Positions 1-12,404 of a stretch of DNA of 64,000 bases are shown here, one piece after another. Source of the stretch: Scenedesmus sp. ARA3 (lineage: Eukaryota; Chlorophyta; Chlorophyceae; Sphaeropleales; Scenedesmaceae); NCBI GenBank assembly GCA_004335835.1, contig RWJK01001568.1, positions 34,708 through 98,707 of the forward strand, given 5' to 3'. A program made the position numbers and the translations under genes. Each line of letters opens with the position of its first letter. Within the stretch, counting starts at the first letter, position 1. The notes under the pieces were generated by a model. That model was not told the origin of the DNA, made no database searches, and saw only the letters and a program-made list of their open reading frames with translations.

Positions 1-295
1 CCAGCAGCAGTTGTGGTACCTCAACATCAGCAGCAACCTCAAAAACCTCAGCAGCAGCAGCAGCAGCAGCAGTTGTGGGACCATTGCAGCTGAGCAGCAC
101 TGTGCATGCTGAGCCGTCTTGCTTGCATTTGGCCAGTTGATGCAAGGTTACGCGCACTGTGACATGGTCTCAGCGCAGTCCCGGGAGTACAGGGCATAAG
201 AGCAGAGCAAAAAACTCACAACAGATAGGCAAACTACTGCTGTCCTGCGGCTTGTTCACACCCACCTTCCCATCGCTGCTGCTGTGTTTTTGCAG

Positions 296-2555
296 GTACA
301 AAGAAGTCGTCAAGGAGGAGGCTGGGTGCCCGGGACACCCAACCAGCCACAGACCAGGCGCCAACCTGCACGCAAGACCCCAGAAGCACATTTGCTGCTG
401 CCGCTGCTGCAGGGATGCCAGCAGCATACATGCTGGCTGGGAACAGCGGCGCGTGGGGCTCGCATGCAGAGATGATTAGCCCCGCTGCTAGCGATGACGC
501 TGCCATGATGGCAATGATGTCTATGGAGGTGAATCTAATAATCTGAGCTGGCAGACGATTGAAGCTCACACAATCAAGCAAACATGTGTGCTTTTAGAGA
601 GGGTAGTTACATGTGGGTCCTGGCACCATCTTAGATGGCAGTATGAGCCACAACAGGGGTGAATACATGGTCCGAGACCAGAAAAGTGCTTTGGATGCAC
701 TGTGCATTTCCAGTGCACACTGCAGGGCCATGCACAGCACGGGATCTGACGCTGCTGCCACAGCACACCAGTTAGCTGAGGGCCACATGATCCATCAGCA
801 GTCTCCTATAGCCAGGTGTCGAAGCAGCACTGCATTCAGGTGACGCATTTCTGTGGCTCTTTTGTGTATGCCTGTTGCTCAAACAAACCTGCTGCTGCCT
901 GCCTATCGCCACTGCTGGCTCACCTGCAGATGCAAGCGATGGGCTTGATGAGCCGTGCCGATGCTGCAGCTATCCGCAGCGCCAGCTTCAGCAGCAGCAC
1001 AGACAGCATCATCCAGCGCAGCATCTGCGCCGGCAATGCAACGCTGACGCATCACATGCGCCACACGTGGGGCGGAACTGCCGACCCAGCTGCAGCGAGC
1101 ATGTTCAGCACAGCTGATGCATCTGCCGGCTGGGCCCCAGGGCCGCCAATGCACGCAGCTTGGCAGCAGCAGCAGCAGCAGCAGTGGGGCCCGCGGGCAG
1201 CCAGGCAGGCGGGCGCCTGCCCCCGCAACCGCCGCAGCAGCGCCCCCAGCTGTGCTGCAGGAACAGGCGGATCCTTCTCAGCATGGCTGGGCGACGGCCC
1301 GGCAGCCGGCACTGCTCAGGCATGGTCCATGGATGCTGCGGCGGCTGCTGCTGCTGCTGGCGGCGCTGCACGGCAGCTCAGGCGGCCTGCATCTATGCAG
1401 GGCTGCAGCAGCTTCAGCAGCTGGGGAGGCTTTGCTAGCCCGCTGCTGCTGCAGCACCAGGGGTTGCAAACACAGCGCTTTGGCACGCCGCCGGCTGCTG
1501 CTGCTGCTTCTGCGCAGGCAGTGTACCGCAGCCTGGATGCGCGGCTGACTCAGCATAGTGCCGGCAGCGTGGTAGGCTATGGTAGCAGCAGCAGCAGCAT
1601 TGGCGGCACTTCGCCTCCTAATGCGCCGCTGCTTGCGGCTTCGCAGCATGACATGGCACTGCTAGGCAACGCTATGGTGAGCCAGCCGATGCTGATGTCC
1701 CCTGGGCCATTTGATGTCATGGCAGCGGCACCAGCAGCATTCCCTTTTGCAAGCGCTGGCAGCAACTCGTTCAGTGTCAGCAGCGACATGCAGGTGGCGG
1801 GCCTTGATATGACAGGCCAGCTGTACAGCGATGGTGTCTGCATTGGCAGTACTTTGCAGGCCACAAATGGCGGCCACCAGGCGCTCGGCTACTTGGACCA
1901 GGGCGATCCATCAGACGTGTCTCTCATGGACTGGCTAGCGCTGCAGCAGCAGCTGCAGCAGCAAGAGGCGGCAGGGATGGCTGCTGCTGCTGCTGCTGCT
2001 GCGGGGTCGCCTCCAGATCAGAGCTGGATGGCTGGGGTGGGCATTGCAGCAGCACCTAGCAGCGCTGGCGGCAGCGCAGAGCAGCTGCCGGCGCTGCTGC
2101 TTGGCGGCAATGCACCATCACCAGGCCTCGGCTCGCCAGTGCTGGGCCTGGCTGCTGCAGCAGCAGCAGCAGTTCCTGTAGCGCTACCGCCGCCCGCGCC
2201 ACCACCAGTGGCAGTGCGCGCAGCGGCTGTCGCTGCCGCTGCTGTCCGCCCAGATCCCGTGATGCTTGGCATGCAGCAGCACTTGCCGCTGCCTCCAACA
2301 CAGCAGCAGCAGCAGCAGTCAATGAGGGTTGAGTTGGAGCCCCAAGCTTGGGAGTCTATTGCTCAAAAAGGCGGCTGGCAAGATGTTGTGCGCCTGTCAG
2401 GCGCGCAGATTGAGGTGCAGGTCCAGGAGAGCAGCCGCCTGCTGGCCCTGCCATTGTCTGGCACAGCTGCGCAGGTGGACATGGTTGGGAAGCTGATGTG
2501 TCTGCTGCTGCAGCAGCCGGCAATGCCTGCGAGGGCAGCTGGTGTGCGTGCTTGA
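296..2555 (+). CDS. Gln/Ala/Ser-rich protein, KH-like C-terminus (5' partial)
   Basis: Two exons are visible, 296-528 and 930-2555, joined in phase 0 (tgcag acceptor before 296, gtgaat donor at 529, cctgcag acceptor before 930). The 5' end lies outside the window or in an unrecognised upstream exon. The first exon starts with a basic patch (TKKSSRRR). The second is low complexity: poly-Gln, poly-Ala and Ser-rich runs over about 500 residues. The last 60 or so residues are ordered; the segment around SGAQIEVQ and LSGTAAQVDMVGKLMCLLLQ resembles the second half of a KH RNA-binding domain, but the GxxG loop is replaced by KGGW, so the domain is degenerate or the call is wrong. If KH-like, the protein would bind RNA or ssDNA. 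The stop is TGA at 2553. Exons and frame are well supported; function is weak. Confidence 0.6.
597..647. repeat. Dispersed repeat copy in intron
   Basis: About 45 bp in the first visible intron of the 296-2555 gene match 61264-61310 almost exactly, including the 20-mer ttacatgtgggtcctggcac. The two loci are 60 kb apart and in unrelated introns, so this looks like a fragment of an interspersed repeat. Confidence 0.6.
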
Positions 2556-5500
2556 TGCGTGGGGCTGAGCTATCACTGTGTCTGTTTCGTTTTGCAGGTC
2601 TGTTGCTGAGCGTTTTGCTGGCTGTATGGCCCAGCAGAACCGGTTGCTGGTAAGGATTGTTTCCTGTTGGGGCGGCGTCTGCATGCCGCATTCTCTGCAG
2701 CTTTAAATAAGGATTCTCACCGCGAGCATCTGTGCCTCTTGTTGAGTTGCATCCGTGGTTGCTGTGTGTGTGAGTGTGTTTGGGCATCCGTGAAGGAAGC
2801 AGTTTCCAGCAGCAGGGCCAGCCAGGCGTTCACGCCTGTTGCTTGCTCAGCTGCTGCTGCTGATGGCGTCTAGCAACACAATACGATTGTGCTATTGTAC
2901 ATGGCTACATCCTTGGCCGTATGTACCGCACAATCCTCTATTTGTTTAGTATCCTGTCTGACGCTTCAAAGTTTCTGACTTTGCTGGTGTGAATGCATAA
3001 GCCCCTGGGTCGACTGCTCATCATGTGCAGGCATCGACAGTTCCTGTCTTGCGGTTACGTTCAGGTGCAGAACTCCATTTTCTGTTTCAATTGTGCGTTG
3101 CGCGTGCACCTGGTCAGGTCATTTTTGCCGTGTGCTGTTGCACGGACAGCCTCATGGATGCTGTCCGTGGAAACCTCGGCGCCTTTCTGAATTTGCGCAC
3201 ATTTGTCTGACAGTTTGAGGTGTTTGCTCTGTTGGGTAAGGCCAGTTTGATGCTGCTTGCCTTGTGCTGCAGATTACACGGCTGGCAGTTGCAGCTTTCA
3301 TACACATTGTTGGCTCTGCAAACGCATGCTGCTACTGCCAGAGTTGTTTGTATCAAAATCATGGCGCGCTTGTTGGTGTCAGCAGGACCCGCCAATGCAG
3401 CAGCAACACACGGATGCTTGACGTCTGCTAAAAGTGGGTTCTGTTGTACGGGTGGTTTAGGTTTGAAGGTAGGGCATCGAGCTTGTGCGCGCAACGGTGC
3501 GATCGTGACATGGCCGAGTGTCGTCCTGGTGTTATTGTTTCGTCTGCTGTTACTCCATCTGGTGCGGCGCTGCCAGGCGCCTCCTTTGCATGAGAAAGCA
3601 TTGAGTCGTTGCTCTCAAAAGAGCGTGCTGCTTGTGGCTTTGTTTGATATACACGTGTGAGCTGCTTTTACTAACTGCTGGGCATCTGGGCATCTCGGGG
3701 CACTCAAGGCATGGGCATCAACAGTGATGTGTCACCCCGGAGCTTTGCAATACTGACCACTATTAACCCAACCTGATTCTGCCTTACCTGAAGTAGTCTG
3801 CACGCCGCAGAGGTGTGTGCAGTTTTGAGTTGCAGAGCATTCCATTGCTTTGGGCATGCTGCATGGCTTGCATACTAATGCAGCCGCGTTGAGCATGGCA
3901 CGTGCATTGCATTTGTCACTGGGAAGCTGTCAGAAGCTCAGCGCCTTCTGCCTTGTGCTGCCATTGGTTCCGACTGTCATCCCATTGGTTCTGACTGTCA
4001 TTCAGTAGTATGGTGGGCATCTGTGCTAGAAGGCACTCCACGACATTGACACTGACAACGTAGCGGCTTTCGCCGCCGTCTTTGAGCATCAAGGCTGATT
4101 GCAGCCAGTCTTACTATGGCAGTTGGGTTGCGTCGCGCTTGCGCTGCAGTGTGAGGCTCGGACCCTTGAGCTTGCATGTAGCTTGGTGTTATTCTTACAC
4201 TGAAGAGTGTGCAGGGCCTCCATCTGTGGTTTTGAAAACCCTGGCGCAGCGTGGGTGTTCTGCCTGTGTTTCCTGCAAGTGCACGAGCCCGGCGATTGCA
4301 TCATCAGCCCCTTTTGACAAGAACATTGGCATCTTGTTGAACGCGTAGCATCACACACCTGCAAAAACCGCCCTGCGGCCGTCATTCCACGGTAGGCGGT
4401 GGCAAGTCCTGCACCGTGTGACGCCATGCAGTGATGCAGCGAAGTTTCCTCAACAAAACTTTGCAGTTGCCGCCTGTACAGCCATACTGCGCCGCAAAGC
4501 GCGTGTGGCTATGAGCCGATGTACAGCAGTAGGTGGCCGTGGAACCAGTTGTCTTTGTGACAAATGTTGCAGCTTGCTCTCTTGAGCAATTGTGCGTGTC
4601 TTGTCTCGCATGAGACAGGTTGCACTGCCTGAGACAACTGCAGACAGTACAACTTGCACAGCACTGTTTGCAGCTGCGGATGACCTGAATCCTGTGAAGG
4701 GCAGAAACGCACACACAGCAGCTGACCCTGAGCTAGCCACCTGCTGCAGCAGAAGCAGCAGCAGCAGCAGGAGCAGGATCTTTAGTTTGCGGTGTTGTGG
4801 CAGGGCAGGATTGCTTTTGGATGGCTTTGGCCGAAGCCTGAACCGGCACAGGCGGCAGCAATGGTTGCAGAGTGATGCTCTGTTTGTGCGTGCTGGGACG
4901 TTGTGTCTGGCAAGTTGGCTGGCAGATGAAGCTGCATTTAGGAAGGGCTGCATTACAAGCGTTCTTGCGGAGGAGTGCAGCACATGCTTTGCAACGCCCT
5001 GGTTCTGTTTTACTACAGAGGTTTTGTGCGCTGGCCTGACGTGATGGTTCTGGCTTTGTATCCGCACTGAACGCCGCTTTGCAAGTGCGTGCTGCTGCCC
5101 GCGGATTTTGCAGGATCAGGCGAGTTGAGGTTGTTGCGATCAGCCTGGCAGGGCATCCTACTACTGCCTGCCTCAAAGGCTGCCGGGTGTTTGTTTGTGT
5201 TTTCAAGGTCACCTTTAAGGACCTTAAGCGGTAAAGCGGGACACCGTGCGTCCAGCAGTGTATGACACACATGCAGCAGCAGGCTTGAATTGCCCAGATC
5301 AGCTGTGCTTGGACACGGTTATTCTGCCATGCCGTGGGGGGGCCCAGCTGTGAGCTGTAGGGTCTCATAAACTGCATAGGCAGAGCAGTGCCACGCGCAT
5401 CAGTTCTGGCACTTGTGTATTGAAAGTGCCGCGCGTCGCTTGCACCTGGCAACGCACACGTGCCTGCGTGACTGCGTTTACTGTCTATTGCTGTGTAGGT

Positions 5501-7334
5501 CGTCTGTGTGTTGCTGGCCTTGACTAAGCCAGCAGCAGGCAACTGGTGCAATGAAACTTGCATACAGCAGGCTCCCTTTCCCAGCCGTATGTATGTTGCG
5601 CCTTTGATGTGGCCAGCTGTCACGCATGCCACATACGGTTGATGCCAGGCTGCTTGCCTGGCCACAAACCAATTGTGCGCCAGGGACTCGCATGTGCAAC
5701 TTCGCGTGCGCCCAAACCTGAGGCATGGCTGTGTCAGCTGCTGGCGGCTGGTTACGCGCATCGTGCAGAACCAGTGGATTGCCGCTGGGGGCTTGTCAGG
5801 CTTCGTCATGATAGCTGTGCTGGCAGGTGGCGTTCCATGCGCTGCTCTGCAGTGTGAAACTCTGCGAGCTGACTCTACAAAAGATTGCCGTGACCTTCAG
5901 GTGTCGAGCTTGATCTCGCTCAAGCTGGATTTCATCCTGTTGGTATGCATGGTTCTTTGATGTCAGATAGTCAACATAGTATATATCAGGTTGCAGGCGA
6001 CTGCTCTTGTGCCTGAGGGCACATGCTGTGCTGTCTTGTGAAGCTGGCATGATCTGGCATCATTTGGCTGGCTCGCTGGCTGGCTGGCTGGCAGCTGTCT
6101 TTGTCAGCGTGCGACCTGCTGCGGTGTGCCTCAAAGGAACCTCTCCAACCCAGCAAACGGCAAAGCACCTGCAGCAGGGCTTCAAGGGAACAATGCTACC
6201 GCAGGCTGTTGTGTGTGCACATGCAAGCCACCAGCTGACAGGGTGCGGCACTGGGCATGCCAGCCTGGCTGAGCCTACTGCACAATGCCACTTTGTGCAG
6301 CCTGTCAGGTGCGATGGCTTGTCAGGTGCAGTCTGTGCGTGCCCTATTACAATGGTACGGCATGCGGTGATGCCCTGTAGCACCGTCTATGGTGGTGCAT
6401 TGTACCTGCTGTCATGGCACCGTACCTGCCAGGCACCTGGCAGAGCCATGATGGTGCGCCACTTGATGGAACGGGATCGCATGGACCTACACTGTACTAC
6501 TGCCCACCTTTGAAGCATGACACACAGCCGATGTGATGCACTCTTGTAACAAAGTTGTCCAATTGCCATGCCCGTCATGTGACAGATCCCTGAACCCTGG
6601 TAGACATTGGAGATAACACAGCACTTTCTGGGAGTCCCAGGATCAGCCGATACGTTTGTACAAGCATTCAAATCGGTTTGAAAGGGGGTCAAACGTGTTG
6701 GTAGAGAGTAGTGGTGCTTGTGCCCGTTGAAGCCATCCCTGCTGTAGCTTTTTCACCGACGGTGTACTGTCCACTGCATCTACAAGCACGCACCAGCTAG
6801 GGAACAAGGATCGTATGTCGTGTTTGGGACGTCACTGTTGAGCACATCAAAGCAAGGTTTGAGCGACAGTGATGAACGGTACCTCAGGAGCAGGAGAGGT
6901 CATCGCCTCGGCTAGCGAGCAGGTGATGCGTGATCACTTATGAAGCACTAGGATGAACCTCCACAAGTGTTATTATACCCATGGGGTTGCTGCTGTGTTC
7001 ATGCACGCACAGCAGGAAGAGCAGTGCTGTTGCCTGGCACCTGCTGCTGCAACTGTGCAATAGCCTCACCAGATTAGTTCACACCTGTTGCCGTGAAAAG
7101 GGTGCCGTTTACTTGAAGCTACAAGATTCCCTGTACATTCTTTTTGGCAGTTGAACATGCCAGCTGCACTGCCCAAGCACGCACCTGTGTTGCTTGCCAC
7201 TGCCAGTTTCCACTGCTCGCATCCAGCGGCCGTGCATGCATGCGATGCCACTCTGCATCATGCCTGCCTGACATAATCAACACGTCACAAAAATCGTTGC
7301 CACGTTGACCTACTGCGCTGCTGTATGTGTGCAG
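2556..7334. other. 4.8 kb with no gene I can support
   Basis: This stretch holds the 3' UTR of the 296-2555 gene and should hold the first exon(s) of the GTPase gene that continues at 7335, because that exon has no in-frame ATG. I could not identify the start exon. Long open frames occur on both strands (for example 4733-5809 minus), but their translations show no family motif and no consistent splice structure. A short GGCT run lies at 6066-6092. Confidence 0.5.
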
Positions 7335-10167
7335 GTGCTCAAGCGCATCAATGAGCTGTATGGTGCAGGGCTGTCTGCAGGAGCCCCAGGGGCCATCGGC
7401 CTCAAGGGAATTGCTGATGCACTGGGGCTGGCCAAGCAGATTAGAAAGCCACGCAAGAAGATCAGGTTCGTCCTGTTGCTTGCAGGAATGGCATGCTGTG
7501 CAGCAGCGTGTCGTGCGAAGGCTGTTGACTTACATACAGCAGGAGGCAGCGCAGCGCAGAGCATATGTCGAAGGCAGCAGGCTGGCCTCTCGTCATGAGT
7601 CTGCAGCAGCTGATGCTGGACTTTAAATGTGTCTGCGCGCTGTGCTGCTGCCCGCTGTTGTGTCTGCTGCAGTGTCATGATTGTGGGCAACCACAGCGCA
7701 GGTGCGTGGCACTGTGGGCAGGCAGAGCTGGCAGGCAGGCAGAACAGGCAGGCACAACAGACAGCAGCGCAGCATTTGCTGGCGGCAGGCTGCTGCTTGC
7801 AGGAAGCTGCGCAGCACCAGCGCCAGCTGACACAGTAATGACAGCTCAGCATATGCGTCAAATGATGGCCTTGCTTTACCCACGATGGCGGCGGCAGTGA
7901 CTAGGCAACATCAGCTCTCAGCTTGACTTGGTGCTGCTGTGATGCCTGAGCAAGGAGGCGGTAGCTTGCAGCTGTGTTGGCTGGCCTCAGCACACCGCCG
8001 CCACTTTGACTGATAACACAAACAGTGGCACACAGCCTGCAGCGTGTCGAGCAGTAGTGATGGTTGTTTCTGCTGACGCCAAGGAGGATGTGCAGTAGGA
8101 TGATGCAGAAGCAGGGCTCAACAAGCTGACGCAGGCTGATGAGTTGTGTGCTTGCCATGTTTTGCAGGCAAGTCATCGTTCATCAACTGGTACATTGGCG
8201 AGCGTGTTTGCAAGACAGGCGTGGCAAGTGAGTCAGGCGGTACAATTTGTACCTACAGGTGTCGGGGTGGAGCAGCAGTAGCAGGCTGGTTGGTTTGGTG
8301 CACCACTTCCTTTTTGGAACGATGAGCACGTCAGCAGTACAGGTGCTCAGCCAGGCATCAGCAAGCAGCAGCTGCAAGCAGCAGCTGCAGGCAGCATGAG
8401 TGACACATGTTGCTTGCAGACAACGCTGAATCCTAGCCACAACAGCTTACTGTGTAGCTGATGCTCCTGCTGCTGCCGTGCTGATGCTGATGGTGTGCAG
8501 TCGAGACCCGCGGCTTCATACTGTGCACAAGCGGCAGGTGCGCCTGCTGTCTACCTGTTTCTGCAACCTTAGTAAAATGCCATTACATAATCTGTGTTTA
8601 CACATCAAGCAGCAGTGCCACTGCCAGACACGGGCAGCTTGCACCTGATGCTTGGTTATTGCGTCTTGTGCTAGGCTTGTATGTATGCTGACTCATCACC
8701 ATGCTGTCACGTGCAGCCTCTTACACGCATAGGGAATGCCATGCATGGCTGCCACCTCCGGCGCTGCCAGCATCCTTGAGGCATTTGCTATGTCATCTGC
8801 TTGCAGGAAGCTTGCAGTCAACGTTTCTTCCTCTCCTGTCATTTTCAGCCTTTTGCCTCTCACTCAAAACTGCAACTCCCCTCCCCTACCCTATGACCTG
8901 CTTGCAGGAAGCGTGAGACGTTGACCGGTGACGCCACCATCCGTTATTTTGACTACCTTGAGGACCTGGGGGGCTTCCAGGGGCTGCTGCCCAACCTGTT
9001 CACGGAAATAACAACCAGCACGGAGCGCTCTTTTGCCTGCGTGGACTTTGTGGACACACCTGGGCTGGTGGACGGCGACATGAAGGTGTGTGCGGCAGTT
9101 TGGTTGAGCATCGCTGCTGTGGCAAGCGTTGGCGCTGGGTGCTGCTGTGTCTGTGGCTGCATGGACTTTATAAACGTCTGGGCTGGTGGACGGCAAATGA
9201 AGGTGCGTGCAGCAGCTTGGGAGTTCCGCTCCATGGGTTACTCACGGTGTATGGCATTTGTCTCGTTGCGCACATACTGCTCGGCCTGTGTTTCAGCATT
9301 GCGGCTGGCGGGTTGCGCGTGTGAGTATCTGCGCCCACCTGCACACTACGGGTGCACTGCCGCCCTTTCTATTATCGGCCACTTCCCGTGTGCTGATTGT
9401 TGCTTGCTGCGCCCTGCAGTACCCCTTCCCTGTGAAGGACAGCATCATGTGGATGGCTGACCACGTGGACCTCATCCTGGTCTTCTTTGACCCGGTGAGC
9501 GGCCAGCAGCAGCAGCAGCAGCAGCAGCACGGCACCACCAACAGCATACGAGCATGCAGAGGCGTCATCGCCTGCTGGTCCCATGCCTGCATAAAATGTC
9601 GTGACACTGCATATGGGGTTGTATCGGCCTTCTGTTGCTGTCAGCGAGCAGTTGTGGTGCAACTGACGAAATGGGAATGCCAGCATTGGTCAGGGGTGCT
9701 ACGACAAACACCAATGCAGTGTTAGATGGAGTGATCGCATACACGCCAAGCTAGCTGGACCCTGTTGCATAGGCTTGCGCTGACAGCAATGCTGTGCTGC
9801 CTCTTATTTGTGCAGATTGGTGAGTGAGTCGTTGCTGCGCATCCAGCAGGCACACGAAGCGCCGGCACACCATTTGCTGGATTGCTGCAGCGTCGTACAG
9901 GGCAGCAGCAGCAGCAGCAGCAGCGCAGCCCAATGCAAGCAATCTGGGTCCATGATGTTGCTTCTTGCTGCCAAAAGTATCGGGATAGCAAGGCCTAGGC
10001 TGGAGCTTGCAGGCTTGCAGCAGCTGGCCCGGCTACCAAACCACAAGTGGCAGCCTTGCTGTGCTGCTTACATTGCGCTGCACCTGGCTGTGGCATCAAC
10101 GCTGCAGCTGTTGGCCCGAGTGCCTGTGCTGCGTCACTGCACACAACACAACACAAGTTTACATGAC

Positions 10168-10208
<41 letters not shown>

Positions 10209-11604
10209 AGGCCAGGCCACCTGCAAGCGCACCATGGAGGTGGTGGAGCAGCTCAACAACACACACCACCTGGAGAAGATCCACTACTTCATGTGAGCAG
10301 CAGCAGCAGCTTGCGGCGGCAGCATCCAGCTGCCAGCAACGCTGCGGTGGCTGGACGGCAGCCGGGTGCCCGAGCCTTGAAATCAAAAAGCACATCTTGT
10401 GCTCTTGGTGCTGCTGCTTGTGCCGCGCATACGATCTGCTCACTGCTGCTGCCGGTGCTGCTGCTGCAGGTCAAAGGCGGACGAGGTGACTGACGAGCGC
10501 GACCGGCAGCGCGTGCTCATCCAGATCACGCAGAACCTGGCCACGCGCATCCGCAACAGCCACGCGTTCAACCTGCCCACCTTCTACCTGCCGCACGGGG
10601 ATGATGGCGGGCTGCCGTGCGGCATCCCCAACGCCATCGAGGACGTGTGCGGCGAGATAGACAAGGTGCGGGGGCGTGAAAGTAGTGGGAAGAGTGTGCG
10701 TACATGATGTTGTATTCGGTGTGCCGTGTGGGAACGCATCCTGGACGTGTGCAACAGAGATTGTTATGCAAGGTGCGGGTGGTGGAGGAGAGGCGTGAGG
10801 ATGGTGCTGTTGGTGTGCTGTCAATGCAGTGGCGAGTGGGAGAGTAGTTGAGCTGCTGTGGTATGAGTGCCAATGGCTGCCATAGCTTGCCGGCGCACTG
10901 CGCATGAGTAGTGAGTGGCGCCTTGTTGTGCAACGTGACTTTTAAGATACATCTTTTCACGGTGAGATGCGTAGCGCGACTCCACCTCAGACTATTGCAC
11001 GACCTGCCTCATGCACTTGTCCTTGGGATTGGTTGTCACGTTGGGTGCCCTGCTGCTGCCCGGGTGCTGCCATCGCATATGCATCATGCAGGCCATCAAC
11101 CAGACTGTGCAGAAGACGCTGCGGCAGCTGAAGGCAGACTGCGCCACCATCCAGGCCGCCATAGAGCAGCGGCGGCAGCAGGACGCAGCAAACCGGGAAA
11201 CCAACGCAGCCCGCACCGCGCGCGGCGCGCTGCTAGCCGCCGGCAGCTTGCTGGCGCTGCTGCTGCTGGCAGGAGCGCTTGGCGCGCGCGCTGCAGGCGC
11301 AGTGTGTGGTGCGGCAAGCGGCGCTGCTGCAAGCAGCGTGTGCAGCAGCGGTTTGGCTCAAGCGCTGCGCAGCTGGGATGCGCGGCTGGACGAGCTGCTG
11401 CCGTTTATCGCCGGTGCGCTGATGTGTGTTGTGCTAGCGCTGGGCGGCGCGGCCAAGGTGGTGTGGCGGCATGAGCCGGTGCTGGACAGGCGGCAGCAGA
11501 AGCGGCTGGAGGAGTACAGTGCAGTGGTGGCGCGCGTGGCGCAGCAGGCTGAGCTGCTGTACGAGCAGTACTTCCTCACACTGGCAAATGTGGAGGAGCG
11601 GTGA
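7335..11604 (+). CDS. EHD/sarcalumenin-type dynamin GTPase, two C-terminal TM segments (5' partial)
   Basis: Ten phase-consistent exons: 7335-7465, 7673-7701, 8168-8227, 8501-8537, 8908-9085, 9420-9494, 9816-9819, 10211-10292, 10470-10665 and 11092-11604. They encode 434 residues; the start exon is not found. The G1 P-loop is GNHSAGKSSFINWY, spread over three exons; the G3 motif is DTPGLVDGDMK; the G4-like motif is SKADE; FFDPIGQATCKRT follows G3 as in this family. After the GTPase domain come a charged helix and two hydrophobic segments (around LLAAGSLLALLLLAGAL and PFIAGALMCVVLALGG), then a basic/Gln tail ending NVEER. The family consists of membrane-remodelling dynamin-superfamily GTPases; the paired C-terminal membrane helices suggest stable anchoring in an internal membrane. 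Intron 9086-9419 holds a decayed copy of the preceding exon end. The intron before 10211 ends in a long (CTG)n run. Confidence 0.88.
9162..9217 (+). repeat. Intronic copy of exon 3' end plus donor (GTPase gene)
   Basis: The segment repeats 9042-9097 (end of exon 8908-9085, including the G3 codons, the donor and some 10 nt of intron) at an offset of 120 bp. Identity is high around ctgggctggtggacggc and atgaaggtg, with small differences upstream. Confidence 0.75.
9816..9819 (+). other. 4-nt microexon (attg) of the GTPase gene
   Basis: The four bases attg are flanked by cctcttatttgtgcag and gtgagt. Exon 9420-9494 ends in phase 0 after FFDP, and exon 10211 begins with gc in phase 1. Only insertion of attg restores the frame and yields FFDPIGQATCKRT, the family-typical sequence. 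Introns on either side are 321 and 391 nt. Confidence 0.8.
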
Positions 11605-11667
11605 TATGCACAGCCAGCTGTGACTGTGACTGAGCAGTTGGACTACTGCGGCAGGGCCTCCTGCCAG

Positions 11668-11672
11668 TGTAA
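11668..11672 (+). terminator. Candidate poly(A) signal TGTAA, GTPase gene
   Basis: TGTAA, the usual chlorophycean polyadenylation signal, lies 64 nt after the stop codon of the GTPase gene. Confidence 0.6.
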
Positions 11673-11964
11673 CACGCAAGATATGCCTGCTTCCACAAGC
11701 ATCATGTGGTTGGAAGCAGCAGCGGTGACAGTAGAAATCAACGCCGTGTGAGAGCTTCAAAGCCTTTACAGTCCCAAACGCTGGTGGCACCAGCAACATC
11801 GGCATTATAGTGAGTTACACAAAGGCCCGGTTCTGCTGCTCAAACTTGTTATTGTGTCACCAGGGGAAGCAGAATTGATACTGGCTCGCTACACACAACA
11901 CTTTTGAGCGAACCCAATTGTCGGGAGCTGCTCACACTTGCTGCAGCTGTGCACACTGCTGCCA

Positions 11965-11969
11965 TTACA
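11965..11969 (-). terminator. Candidate poly(A) signal TGTAA, MaoC gene
   Basis: TGTAA on the minus strand (ttaca on the plus strand) lies about 440 nt behind the MaoC-like stop codon. Another candidate is at 11814-11818. Confidence 0.4.
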
Positions 11970-12404
11970 CATGGCACACTGCAAGCTGCGCAGCCGCCAC
12001 CAGAGCACTTGCTGCCGCAACGCCTACTAGGCGCCTGAGGCGTTGGCAGGCCAGCACAACTGGGCAATGGTCAGGAATGCGACCATCCGCACCTCACAGC
12101 ACAAATGAAGCTACAGTTATTTATCTGGTTCATTGAGGATGCTGAGTTGGAAATCTACAGTTCATGTGCAGCCTGCAGGCGGCCTGCCTACCGCCGGCGT
12201 CATCATGTCCACCAGTAGGCGACACAACATCAGCAACTGCACTGCCAAACCGCCACATGCAGCAGCTCCTGAAAGCAGCCATACAATGTGCTGCACCGCC
12301 TGATAGATTCTACGACGTGCACACGGCTGCTAGCCGACGTACAGTAACGCCACAACCTCATCCAAGCAGCGCCACATACCCCAGCCAGTTATTCGGCTAC
12401 CGCA

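Larger units (their letters stand above)
11605..12404. other. Convergent 3' regions
   Basis: This is the space between the GTPase stop (+) and the MaoC gene stop (-). It holds candidate poly(A) signals of both genes and no further coding signal. The segment 11859-11913 resembles the last 50 bases of the window. Confidence 0.5.

Noticed and set aside
4733..5809. 358-aa minus-strand open frame
   Set aside because: No recognisable domain, Cys/Arg/Thr-rich composition typical of chance frames here, and no neighbouring exon in phase.
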